Origin: Steromphala cineraria
Taxonomy: Eukaryota > Mollusca > Gastropoda > Trochida > Trochidae
Direction of reading: 5' to 3'
DNA: 64,000 nt
Assembly: GCA_916613615.1 (NCBI GenBank)
Contig: OU744723.1
Coordinates: 64,116,239 to 64,180,238 of the forward strand
Made by a program: the position numbers and the translations under genes. Positions 44,967 to 57,074 of this stretch are shown in pieces. The notes beneath the pieces are model-generated. The model worked only from the letters and a program-made list of their open reading frames with translations. It was not told the origin of the DNA and ran no database searches. The stretch's first letter is position 1. Every line of letters starts with the position of its first letter.

Positions 44967-45410
44967 GAATGATATGATATATTATATACGACAGCAAAAG
45001 AGTATTGAATCCTATGTTATGGTCCGTGAAGCCTAAAAAGGCTATTCGAGAAGCTTCGCCAGCAGGCAGCAACTGAGTAACCAATCCTTTAGCTTAGGAA
45101 AAGCAGATGTTCAGTACTGTTACAACTTTCACAAACATAGAGGTATCTAGGCCTAGTTCACTTTAATCCCAGAACAATGTCCAAAAATATTTAACCGTAA
45201 CATTACAGAAACATCGAATATAAGTAAATTTAGCAAGTGTGAAACCAGTGTATAAAATAGATTGGAAGCCTAGCCTGTCCTGCACATTAATTTGTCAATT
45301 CCTAAGGGGAAAATAAAGAAAAAATTTGAAAAGTTCCCAGTCCTGACAAAAACTATCCAGTTTAAAGACTGGTAGACGGGCTATATTTAAAACACTGGGG
45401 AAGCATTCTT
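44967..45410. other. Spacer joined by deletion to the type I fragment
   Basis: It matches 30606-31042 of unit B nearly throughout and runs to the end of the type II gene. No gene. Confidence 0.6.
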
Positions 45411-46541
45411 TTAGAGAAACGTCACCAGGAGCGTTGAGTCGTCACCTGAAGAAGGGCAGTGAGTTGATAATATCGTTTTACCAACACTTCCATTTTGACT
45501 AATCTCCCAAACTTCAATAGCGTTGGTAAATGCACGTGAGTAGAGCAGGAGACCTGGAGCACTTCTCATTGTTCCGTACCCCTCAAATTGATGGATTGTC
45601 TTGCCTTCCCCGAATTGCCCGTCCAACGATACGCGCACTGCTTTGACGTAAAATTTCTGGACTGCATACTTCTCGGTGTACACAAGCAAACCAGAGTTAG
45701 AATCCACAAGAAGGGTCATTGTTGCGGAACTTTTGAGCCTGTGATAGTAGATCTTCTTTTTGGAGGACATCTTAAAACATCTGATGAAGTATACAGCTAT
45801 ATCGAATTCTACCAAGCAGCCGATGTTTCCATCAATTACCCAAGATTCAATTCGGGTAACCTTCTTCAAGGAAAGCCAGAGCTTGTCGCTGTTTATTTTC
45901 TTGGGATCATGGATAAAGATGGTACCTCCATGTGTCCATTTATTGAGGACATAGACCAGCTTTTCATTGAACATGTTCAAATAAGAAGCAGAACTTTGAT
46001 TTGAAGTTTTGTGTTTAATTGATAGAGGTTCCATTCCTGTTGCAAATATTCCGCTTTTCTGAGACCAGAAAACAGTTTTGGATTTTTTATCATAAATGAT
46101 AGAACGAACGTAGGTTTTCACAGTGATTCCGGTCTTCTCTGTTGTATTGGATTTCATAGACACTTTATAAACGTCCCTCATTTCGCTTGATCCTCGCATT
46201 GCAACCATTAGGAAAGACATGTAGCTTTTTGTTTCATCTAACCCTTCCTCCTGTGATTCAACATAATTGTGTACATCTCGGGTCTCGAGGATATGTGATT
46301 TAAACTTTTTGTACAAGTTCCCAGAGTCCAGATCTGCAAGGACACATCCAGGGGTGCACATACACGCTACAGCACACTGTATAGGTGTTGTACACTTGGA
46401 ACTCGTCAGATACAGGTGATGGTCAAGTTTAATGGGCTCATCTCTTTTGTATTTAAAATTTGATGTACATCTAAAATCTGCCTGTACAGATATGACCATC
46501 AGGAAAGCAATGTTGAAAAGTATACAAACAAGTTGATCCAT
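45411..46541 (-). CDS. Secreted PAN/Apple-like protein with propeller-like region, type II, copy 3
   Basis: Intact frame of 376 residues. Signal peptide about 1-21 (MDQLVCILFNIAFLMVISVQ). PAN-like core with the full set Cys 25, 50, 56, 60, 62 and 66 (SKCTTPIQCAVACMCTPGC). The propeller-like region includes SIIYDKKSKTVFWSQKSGIF, KFYVKAVRVSLDGQFGEGK and NAIEVWEISQNGSVG. It ends LLVTFL. Its N-terminus is nearly identical to the truncated fragment at 16.9 kb, and its body is closest to the 31.0 kb gene, with patches of difference in the middle third. Predicted extracellular and soluble, partner unknown. Confidence 0.8.
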   Translation of the reverse strand: MDQLVCILFNIAFLMVISVQADFRCTSNFKYKRDEPIKLDHHLYLTSSKCTTPIQCAVACMCTPGCVLADLDSGNLYKKFKSHILETRDVHNYVESQEEGLDETKSYMSFLMVAMRGSSEMRDVYKVSMKSNTTEKTGITVKTYVRSIIYDKKSKTVFWSQKSGIFATGMEPLSIKHKTSNQSSASYLNMFNEKLVYVLNKWTHGGTIFIHDPKKINSDKLWLSLKKVTRIESWVIDGNIGCLVEFDIAVYFIRCFKMSSKKKIYYHRLKSSATMTLLVDSNSGLLVYTEKYAVQKFYVKAVRVSLDGQFGEGKTIHQFEGYGTMRSAPGLLLYSRAFTNAIEVWEISQNGSVGKTILSTHCPSSGDDSTLLVTFL

Positions 46542-47697
46542 CTTTCCATGAGAAGAATTATTTCAGACTGCTGACGACTATGAACATGTTTGAAAAAATG
46601 TTTTAACAAAATGCTGTTTTTGCTTCAATTTCACAGACGTATACCTTTATATAATATTAATTTTTCACCAGGTGCTTGATAGAATAACCTTCTCTTATTC
46701 TAAACGAGTGTAAATATACCAGGTCATATACATTGGCATTCCTTCTGTTAAAATGACTTTCTACCAGAAAATTGACCAATCATTTCTAGTCATTATAGTA
46801 CGAAATGAATTAAAGGGACATTTGTAATTTGACCTTTAAATTCTTCACATATTAGGGCATGGTACTTCTTTTGTTTAATTGATTTTCTTTTAAGCATCTT
46901 TTCCATATCATATACAATTGTTCAAATACTAAAACTTGTATGTTTCACTCAATAGTAGTGTTTAGTTTCATCATTAATTTAATGTGTTCTTCAGCTGCAT
47001 CCAAAGTTATTGTTCACCGAAATTGTAATGTAATCATACTGCTGCTCGCGATATTTACAAATATACTGTAAGGACAAAAGCGAAAATATAGTTCCATCAT
47101 TAGCCAATCTAGTTAAATCTAGCTGTAATGTTCAAATCCCAAACTACCTCCATTATATCTTTACCACTGGGTTCGTGTCGAGCATGAGGAAATCAACTAA
47201 TGAAAAAAGAACTGGCTAAGAGGGCGTCATTAAGAATTACATTGTACTTTTCGAATAATGAAAATATAAATGTAATAGTTTGATTTAGGATTTATGGGAC
47301 CACTACTGCTATTGTAGCTGATGAATAAATGAACAACTTACATTCTGGGAAACATTTAGGAACTAACATGACTAAGTACTGGTTATGAAAATGTGACTTT
47401 TAACAAGTAATTTCTAAGTAGAAACAAGACGCAAAGTTTGAAATACCTAGACTATCTCCTTACCGTTTCAATGTAAGAAAAAGACCATCAAGTTTTGAAA
47501 CGATGCCATTTCTCGAAAATCAATCTCAGTCAAAGATTTGTGTAGGTATTATATTCTTGTAATATATATGTTCAATATTGATTTACATGTTTACGCAGCA
47601 ATGGTAGATTATATATACTGAGACAAAGTTTTTCTTTAAACATGCTCCATGGAAATTAATTAATGCCAAATAGATCATCTGTCATCATCATGGTTCC
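46542..47697. other. Upstream flank of the unit C type II gene
   Basis: It matches 17.11-18.27 kb. It probably contains the type II promoter near the gene, but no core motif is assigned. Confidence 0.5.
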
Positions 47698-47701
47698 TTA
47701 A

Positions 47702-48056
47702 AGGGGCAGTAGCACGTGTTTTGATAATTTTATATTACAATATTTCACTGATATATGTAAGTTAATGATAAATGTATTACTTTGACAGTGACAAAAATCA
47801 CATTACACAAGCCAATCATCCATAGTAAGAGGACAAAGTATGAAGATTCACATAAATTCCATTGGTGGCCATTTTGTTTGAACACCTTTTATTCTTTTTG
47901 TGTAAGAAAAAGGAATTGCATGGCTGAACTTTGAATTATTTATATGAAATATTACTGCTCCAGTTAGTTCAAATACATTGTCTTTCAATTGGAACCATTG
48001 ATTTCCATTTTCCTGACATCACCTGATATTCGCCCTAAAAGCGTGCTACTGCCCCT
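47702..48056 (+). mobile_element. TTAA-flanked MITE, family copy 3 (unit C)
   Basis: A 355-bp element, TTAA at 47698-47701 and 48057-48060, with the same terminal inverted repeats as the 18.28 kb copy. A short internal duplication (gttaatgataaatgtatt near 47765) accounts for most of the extra length. Confidence 0.92.
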
Positions 48057-49746
48057 TTAAGACAACACTTGTATTTTTATACTTACGGTTATAGCCTCGA
48101 TGCCATTATAAATGGAAATAGAGAACTCAGCCTATCTGAAGATTGGAAAATACTTTCTTCATTTCACGATTTCATCAATAAACACAGCGTTTTAAAGCAG
48201 ATAGATAATTTTATTAGCTAATTGTCTCGTAATTCCGGTTGTCTACAAAATAGCTTTACTAAAGATAAGGTAATGATCTTGCTTCGATGTTTATTAATGT
48301 TTGTCTTATTTGGTAATCAACATCGTTCATAGCCTAAAATGTCAGTTTCCGAACCGGCATTTTATGCCCTGCTGCAGAGGCTTTACTTTTCTGTGCTGAT
48401 ATAGTGCTCCTACAGGCTTGAGAGCCAGCACAGAAAAGAAGGGTCAGCAGCAAGGCATACAACTGACAGTTCAGAAACTGGCGTTTTAGACTTTGTGTAG
48501 GAAGATGAAAATTACTATGCTAAGTGTAAAAATTTCCCTCCCTGGAGTCAAGCCATTTTGAGTTATCAGCACCTCAGTTCGACCTTATCAGGGTGGTGTG
48601 AACACTGGGGAGTTGCCCCGGGCCCTACAATGGGCGTCAAATGTAACAAGTGATTTTGAGACCACCAGGATTCGAACCCGGGACCTCCGGATTGAGAGTC
48701 CTACACTCTACCTGTTCGGCCAAAGGGATATCTTTCTAGCAAAAGCCAGTAGGAATGCTTATATCTCACCCTATCACAGTAACATCTCTGATCTTTTCAA
48801 GACGCCGCCAGACACGATTGATGAGGCGGATATACACCTATTGGGCCACCTTATAATGCTGGAAATATGTTTTCATCTTTTAATCCTGTTTGCTGTTACT
48901 TTGATAAAACTTTTATGCATGTTCTTTCTTGATGGTTGTTCATTATGGCAATGAAGTTTGTCTACATTTTATAAAAACTGTAGATGAAGAAACCAGAGTT
49001 TTTTTAAACCTCTTAAAACGCAATTGTCCTTAACATTTCTGCTCATTATATTTCGTAAGACATTTGAGGAAATATAATCATAAAAGGATAAAGTTTTATT
49101 CTATAGCACTAACACGTCCTTTCCGTTCATATGCGACTTTCAGGACAACTAAAGTGTTGACAATGTTGATTTATACATAGAGATTATTAACCGAGGAAGT
49201 GTGTCATATGACTTTTACGAAACGAGTGTGAATTTTTGTATTACCCGAGCGAGAGCGAGGGTTATACACACATTTGCACGACTTTCGTAAAAGTCATATG
49301 ACACACTTCCGAGAGTAATAATTTCTTTATTACCGATTCTATTCCATTTTGCCATCTTAGAAATATCAAAGAAACTTGTCGCTTCCCTTGTGACGGCCGG
49401 CTACCGTGACGTCACGAACAATGATGTTATGACGTCACAGGCGAAAATATACGTGAACTCGCGCTACAATAATCGTTTCTAGGCAAAAGTGATATGTGCA
49501 CTAGTGCTCATATTGAAAATATGTCACCACTTATTTTCAACCATATGGGTAATAAAGACCAATACAAGTCCCTAGTACTGCAGCAATTCGAGATCAATGC
49601 TATTCTGAAACTTAACAGCCTCTGTGTGCTCCTTTCAATTCTAACACTAAAAAGCTTTTTTTTATTGGTTCCCAAGGGTTACACAGCATATAAAAAGTAT
49701 ATAATACATGAAATATTTCAAATTTTACAACAAACATAATAATTAA
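48057..49746. other. Shared non-coding block (unit C), with a 660-bp deletion
   Basis: At about 48327 the sequence jumps from aatcaacatcgtt to catagcctaaaatgtc, skipping what lies at 18903-19564 in unit A (including a fold-back). It then contains the imperfect inverted repeat (48335-48505), the tRNA-like sequence (48663-48725) and the CTCG-centre fold-back (49184-49320). Confidence 0.6.
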
Positions 49747-52700
49747 TATGAGCTGAAAAGGCTCTTTTTAAAGCCATATAAAATCATTTCTTGAATATTG
49801 GGATTAGTGATTTCCATCTGCTGTTGAATGCAGTCGTTTCATTGTTTCTTTTGGAAATATATTTTTCAACAAAATATATTTCTTGTAGAATGTTTTGATA
49901 ATTACTCAGTTTTAAATTGTTTATGTTACATAAATTTATATATTTTGTGGCAGAGAGAAGGATTTGATTCATCAAAATATTATTTATTTCAAGAAACCAA
50001 ATCAAGTATTTCGAAATAATTATTTTGGATTGTAATTGCCTTTTTATCCAAATTTCAAGTTCATTCCAAAAAGTTTTGGTTACACTGCAATCCCAATATA
50101 CATGACAAATACTCTCAGGAGCCTCCTTACAGAAAGCACACAGATCATTGTCAACAAGATGCATCTTCAACAATTCTTTCTTGGTATATATAACTCTTTG
50201 CAAAAATCTATATTGAAAATCAAGGAGTTTTACATCTTTCAAGCCATGTCTGTATGAATTGAAAATGTTATTCCAGTCCAAGTCATAGTCATTAAATATC
50301 ACTTCCCACTTTTTACAAAGATCAAGTTTAACACTATTGGAAATAAACTTATCATAAAAAAATCTTGATCCTTTTGTATACTTCAAAATATTTCTTTGGT
50401 AAATACTGAAATACAAATTATATGTAGGAATTAATTTGGTGCTTTTGATTAAAGATTTTAAACAGTTGGGCAAGATATGAAGTAAATAGTTTTAATCTAA
50501 AACTGTACCTCTAATCTTATATTTCAATTGTAATTTATCAAAGGGCATAAAACCATTTTCATCGCATAAGTCCTTTACTGTCATAAGGCCCACTTTGGCC
50601 CAATTTCTGATAATAAAATAGGGATTTTTATTATTACGGTTTAGCCATAGAGAAGAGAGAAGGTAATTTGAAAGCTTCAATAAATGTTTGGACATCTACC
50701 ATACCCAATCCTCCTTCAGTCTTTAATCTTTTCAAAGTGCTTATTTTAATCTTATCATTTTTATCATTCCATATGAATTTGAAAAAGATTTGTTCAAGAG
50801 ATTTGATAAAGTCATATGGAGGGCTGGGCAAAGAGCTGAAAATATGCACTAATTTAGAAAGGGCTAATGTTTTAATGACAGTAATTTTCCCAATCAATGT
50901 TAAGCTTCTTGTTCTCCATATTGACAATTATCTGTTTATTTCTTCAAGCTTTTTCCTTGTATTGATCACCCATAAGTCATTTAGATTTGGAGTAAATTTT
51001 ATTCCTAATACTTCAAACTCTTCTTTATACCATTCTATATCTAAATCAGAGTTTAGTACACAAAGTTTGTTCACTGCCTGCCTTTGAGCCAATCCAGATC
51101 GCTTTAGTCTTTAGTCTTTTTGTCAATATTAATTTTCAAACCTGACATTTTATAGAAAGCATTTATAGTTTCTATAGCTGCATATAGACTATCTTCAGAA
51201 CCATCTAAAAATAATTGTGTATCATCAGCGTATTGACCTTATTTATATTCCATATCATCAATTACAATACCTTTAATTTTTTCATTATTTCTTATCATAC
51301 ATCCTAAGATTTCAGCCACAAAGAGGAAAAGATATGGTGACAATCGATCGCCCTGTCTGCAGCCCCTTTCATTATCAAAGAATTCTGATAAATAACTATT
51401 TTGTATCACACAAGAGGTTGTATGATAAGTTAATACATTAATCCACTGTATTATTTGAGGACAAAACCAATTTTTTTAAGGACAACATTAATGGAATCTT
51501 TGAAACTGTATCAAAGGCCTTTTCAAAGCAATTAAAATAAGTAAACCTGGAATATTTCTTGCTTTTGATTCAATCATGGGGTCTTATAGCAGTCTGGTGT
51601 TTTGACTAATAGTTCTACCTGGGATAAAACCTGTCTGATTGTCATGAATAAGAGTATCCAAAGTGGTTTTTAAACGGTTGTTATACAAGAACTTATTATT
51701 TTATAAATGGCATTCAATGAAGTAATTGGTCTCCAATTTTTTAACTACGTTCTGTTTTTATTTGATTTTGGTATACAAGTTATGACCCCCCTTTTCATAG
51801 TAAGAGATTATTCATTTTTGGTGAAAGCCTCTTTTACAAATCTAAATATCCATTCTTTAAGGTCATTCAAAAACAAATTGAAGAAGTCAATTGGGAATCC
51901 ATCAATTCCTGGACTTTTATTGTTTTTCATATTTCTCGCTGCAAAGGTTATTTCTTCCATAGTAATAATTATCTTGTTCCAGTTCTTCCCTTAATTCATG
52001 ATTCAATAAAGGTGTTTCAACATTATCTAAATTAACTTCATCAAGATCATTATTTATAGAATAAAAGAATTTCAACTGTTTTAGAATATAATTGCCATCA
52101 GTTATTTCCTAATTTTTTTCAGTGACTATCTTATTTATAGATTTGCTGACATAATTTCTGTTTTCCAGATTACAAAAATATTTTGATGGTTTTTCTCCTT
52201 CTTCATACCACCTAATTCTGTTTCTGATCTGGATGCCTTTTAATTCCTCTTCATTGATTTGCTAAAGTTCCATTTTATATTTTGACAGTTCAGATAAAGT
52301 AGATTCATTCATATTTTGGAAATCTTTTATTATATCATCCTCACAATTTTTAATTTTTTTCCCAGTTCTGTGTTTTTGTTATTTTTATCTTTTTTCAAAA
52401 AAGTTGCATAAGAAATAGTTTTGCCTCTGACTTTCATTAGGAAAGTTTCCAAAAAAAGACTATCACTGATCTTAAGTTCAACCATGTCCTTCTGTAAAAC
52501 ATTTTCAGGAATACGGGTTACTGAGTATTCTTCAATTGTTTCTTTCAAAATGTCCTTCACCAAGTTATTATATTCAGGATGAAGTAATAAGGAAGTGTTA
52601 AATTTCCAATAACCCTTTCCTCTTTTTTGGTTAATAGAATTTGATAGAATTAATGATATGGCTGAATGGTCAGTCTTATAACCAGGTACAATATTGGAAT

Positions 52701-52850
52701 CCAAAGTTATATCAAATATATCTTGAGAGATAAGGAAAAAATTTAATCTAGCTTGGTTCCTTGGATTCTTTTTCCACCATGTATATTTTCTAGTACGTGT
52801 GTTAAGTTCCCTCCATAAATCGAGAAGATCATAGTTTTCTAATTTTTCTT
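49747..52850 (-). mobile_element. 5'-truncated, dead L1/Tx1-like LINE, copy C
   Basis: Same truncation, RLN substitution and pre-YADD stop (TAA at 51239-51241, YADD at 51221-51232) as copies A and B. The C-terminal 229-residue frame (49784-50473) is open. Copy-specific changes include small insertions near 51050 and 51108 and a new stop in the linker near 52263 (ttgctaaag for ttgctcaag). Confidence 0.85.
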
Positions 52851-54172
52851 AAGCAATTATCGAACTAATTACTTTAAAGGAATGAGCCAGTAATTCAATT
52901 TCACTTATTCATTTTAAACATTGAAAAATATGTTGTGTAAACAACGATGTAACATATTATATGAAGTTATCATGTACGTGTACTGCGCTGATTATGGATC
53001 TGAGGCATTCGTACTAAAATAAAAACTTGACTTGACTTTGATTCAAACTTGTCGATTGTAAAGAGGAAATGAGTGAGTCAGTCAGATAGTACTCGGTTTT
53101 ACAAAACTACTAATACTAGCAGCCGTGATATAAGTGAAAATATACTCTTAAACAGGGACCTCAAATCAACTCGCCTCAATACAGCTCACTTCAGATGATA
53201 ATAATAATACTAATAAATGTCCATTTGTAAGGCGCTTTTCCAGACTGTATAGTTTGCTCAAAGCGCAGAGAAGTGTTAATAGTTCATTCGAAAGCTGTGC
53301 GGAAAAGTCTTTAACATGTTCCTGAAGGAAGGATGAGAATGAGAAAATGTGGGATAACATATTTTTAAAGCTCCACTATCATACTTGTATGAGGTTTGGA
53401 ATGAAATGTAGCAATTGAGAATATAAATACATCACTCGTTAGAAAATCTTTTGTCGAGATTTACAATTTTTTACCAACAATAACATACTTATTTTGACTC
53501 CAAAAACACAGTACACCCTATTAAATGGGCATAGCATTTAACGAACACGCTTTTTGTTGACGTAATTATATGCTTATAGGATTTACACTGTCTCTCAACT
53601 ACGGCAACAACAAATACCTGATTTGGAGAAAAATAAAATAAAATCTTGTCGTGGGCGACAAAGCCAGTTTTCAAGCATAAAGTTAGAAACCGGAAGTTGT
53701 GAAATGGCCACAATTGATTCGCCTTTATGTCGGCTGCCGTTTTGATCATTTTGGTAAATTTTCTCCCATTTAATGAATTTTGGTCCTATTTTTGATAGGT
53801 TGGTCGCAAAATTTTGCAAAAAAAACCCACAATGAAAACAGTTAAATTACTAAAAAAACATTATTCTAAAAATGGATTTGTAAGGGAACGTATCTTTTCA
53901 TTTTAGTAAAATTTCATCTCCAACTGTATTCCTCTCTCCGACATCCAGTAGTCCCTGGAGATCGAACTTTAATTACCACACTCCTCTGAGTCTATAAGTC
54001 AGTCTTCTACACAGATTCTTCCAGATCAAAGCTATTTCAGTAATCAGCTTTGAGAGTTATGGTCTGGCTTACATGACAGATATGTTAATTACTATCTTGC
54101 CAGGTCGTGTTACCCAGCAAGGCTTGAGAGAGAGATGAATGACTGTGTCAAAGACCACTCGTATATGTATAT
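52851..54172. other. Shared non-coding block (unit C)
   Basis: Nearly identical to 39216-40537 at a constant offset of 13,635. It includes the 138-bp SINE-like insertion at 53199-53336. Confidence 0.55.
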
Positions 54173-54183
54173 TTATATACCTC

Positions 54184-55251
54184 AAGGCCCATTTAACACT
54201 ATTTGAAGCGAGTTTTTGTTCGGGAGAACATGCGTCGGAATGGAATTGAGAGGGTCTTAGACTGTATAACACCCCGCCGGGAGGGCCTTGCACTGTATAA
54301 GACCCTGCTGGGAGGGCCTTATACGAAATAATAACATCCAAGGAGGTTATTATTTATTATGAGGCCCTCCATTTCGCACCTTATAATTTCAAAGACCGGT
54401 AAGGTAATCGATCTCAAAAATTTTCAGAAGTGAAACCACGGGATTCGAACCCACAACCCTTCGCTCTGTAGCCCAGGACTTATACCATTAGACCACAAAG
54501 GATTGGTGAATATGAAGGAATTGTTTTGTGAGGTCTTTGCTGCTCTCCTAGAACTTGATGATATTAAATTGCGCTCTACTGTACACTTTATACGTCAGAG
54601 ATGTGGTGTATCTCTGTAACAAAAATTAATAAAGCCCTTAATATGCTTATGCTATAGCGTTCTGGCAAAATGTCCAAGATAAAACATTTCGTGGCAGAAA
54701 ATGGGGGATTCGAACACAGAGACACTCACTTCGTAGTCCAAGATTATACCACTAGACCACAAAGGATTGGTAAGTGTGAATGGATTGACTGTTGATATCT
54801 ATTCTGCTCTCCTCAAACTTTAAAAGTTTATTTTCACTGTTCACCTTAAATGTTAGAAATGTGATTTTATTTTCGATATATGAAATTTGCAACAACCTCA
54901 TCCTCTAGCTATAGCGTTCAAGAAAAATTTCTAAATGTAAAATGTAAAAAAGTTGAACATTAGGGATTCGAACCCTCAACCTTTCAAGCTGTAGTCCAAG
55001 ACTGTACCACTAAGCCACAGGGGATTGGTTAGTAAAAGGTTATTGACTATTGAAGTCTATTTTCGCTTTTAAGTTAAATAAGTGATAATTTCGGTATATA
55101 AGATAGATAACACACACATCCTCTGGTGTTATAGCAAACAGAGGCCTTTGCCTACGGGACGACCCTCGTGCGCTGACGCGCACTCGGGTCGTCCCTAGGG
55201 CAAAGGCCTCTGTTTGCTATAACACCCTCGTATGCGTGTGTTATCCATAAC
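54184..55251. mobile_element. 1.07-kb composite insertion with three tRNA-like modules, unit C
   Basis: Same insertion, same site and same flanking duplication as 40549-41617. tRNA-like modules at 54436-54500, 54703-54765 and 54962-55026; terminal hairpin at 55106-55245. It was duplicated or converted together with unit B rather than inserted independently. Confidence 0.75.
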
Positions 55252-56945
55252 TTATAAACCTCCAGTGACGTCACTCTATTGTTCTATTAGGTTCTTCTTT
55301 TACCGGATAAACCTCTTTGCCGGGCATTCTCCAAGAATGCCCAGGGCTTTCTCTAGGAAAGCCCCGGGCTTACTGTAGAATTTATCGGAAATTTATTTTG
55401 ATAGGGATTATACACGTTTTGAAATACTTTGTTTCAAAGTCCTTCATCGAATAAATACCATCACAAAATATCACAATTTTGACAAATATCAAATATAATG
55501 TTCGAATGCCTGGTTTCGAACTCTGCACCACTCGCTTACTAAACTGGTGCCTTTGACAACTCGGCTATAAAGGCCCACGAGAACACTGATGTATCCACAG
55601 TGACAATCATGTGAACTTCACGAGGCAGATAGCGCATGCATTTCACGTTCACGGCTAGGGTAGCGAGCGCAAAGCACGTGCAGGGCGCGGATGTGCTCTC
55701 CGTATGCTCATGGTGATTCCCTACCAGTAAAAATCAATGAATCCATTTTAATACTTATTATTGAAATAATTTTGTTACTACGGTTTATCTCGGTTCATAA
55801 GTTAGATCTAAACCTCGCCCTCGGTGTTGTTTGATAATGTAAGCCCTCAGCCTCGGGGAATTGGGGCGGGCCTGTCGGCCCTTCCCAATTTACCTCTGCC
55901 GCGGGCTTACATTATCAACAACACCTCTGGCTCGGTTTAGATCCTACACGTATGGTTTGCAAAGTTAGACACAAGCATTTTCTCTTTCCTTACTAAGATA
56001 ATGTACCATGAGTTTGTAGGATAAGTATCTTAATCTTGTTTAAGTTAAACCTCTCATAAGGTCAAACTGTATTTCCTTCTCTTTAAGTTACTGAGAATTA
56101 CCCATCTCCTCTGAGACTATAAGTCAATGTTCTACAGCAGATTCTTCCAGATCGCAGATGAGATTGAAGAGTTATGGTCTTACCCAGTTTTACAGAGTTC
56201 AAGATGGCTGCCACACCCTGCTGCCGTTGATAAGTCACAAGAAATGAATTTATTCAGTTGGTTAGCACTTTGTGACAGTGCCAACATTTGACAATTATAT
56301 TATAATCATAATTTCAAAACTGACTCTATCAAAGTAAAATAAGTTCAAAGGACATCAAAGCATGGGGGCCCATGTAGTGAACATCTTCCGTGCCTAATTT
56401 GGACATACCCTGACATCCTTTGTGCAAACTGATTGTAATTTGACCCTTAGTGTCCATCATTGCAAAATTCGTACATATTACTTAAATGGCAGACAGGATC
56501 GGAGTCCGGCAGGACAACAAACAAAATTCAAAAGGAGATGAAACCCAAAAAGACACATCTACACATAATGATTGATCCACTGACCAAGTTTCCTTTATTT
56601 GAGTCAACCATATATATAAATGATGGTCAAGGAACGAAAACTAAGATTCGTTTTGAAGGAATCCACAAACAAATGATTGATAAAAAAACAGTTTTGTTGA
56701 ACTGAGTCTACAGTTTTTGTGTTTGCTTCGAATGAAATTCTACCGACTAACGGACAAAGGCAATTTCAATATCCCCTATCAAATTTCGAGGGATAAACAA
56801 GAAGCTTGATTCTAGTGATCAGGTTATCAAGTATGGTAGCAACAACCCCACCTTCGCAAATACTCGCTGTTTAGTCTAAGGATACTGGAACCGAACTGGC
56901 CCAACAACCATGGCAATGCAGCTTTCCAAGACATCAGTTATACAG
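55252..56945. other. Shared block preceding the unit D type I gene
   Basis: Contains the Thr-like relic (55508-55576), the fold-back (55805-55943) and the dispersed-repeat block 56180-56945. No gene is supported. Confidence 0.55.
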
Positions 56946-57074
56946 AACTGGTCTGGTTGAAGTTCTGGATTGCTGATACTCACTATTGAGGTTGAGAGGA
57001 CCTTCTGTGTCAAACAAGAATTTACAAGAGATACAACGTTATACGATACGGATGCAGCTGAAGCTGACACTTCT

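Larger units (their letters stand above)
44221..56945. repeat. Tandem segmental duplication, unit C
   Basis: The unit contains a truncated type I gene, an intact type II gene, the TTAA MITE (as in A), LINE copy C, and the 138-bp and 1.07-kb insertions (as in B). Its left part resembles A and its right part is nearly identical to B. Limits approximate. Confidence 0.8.
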
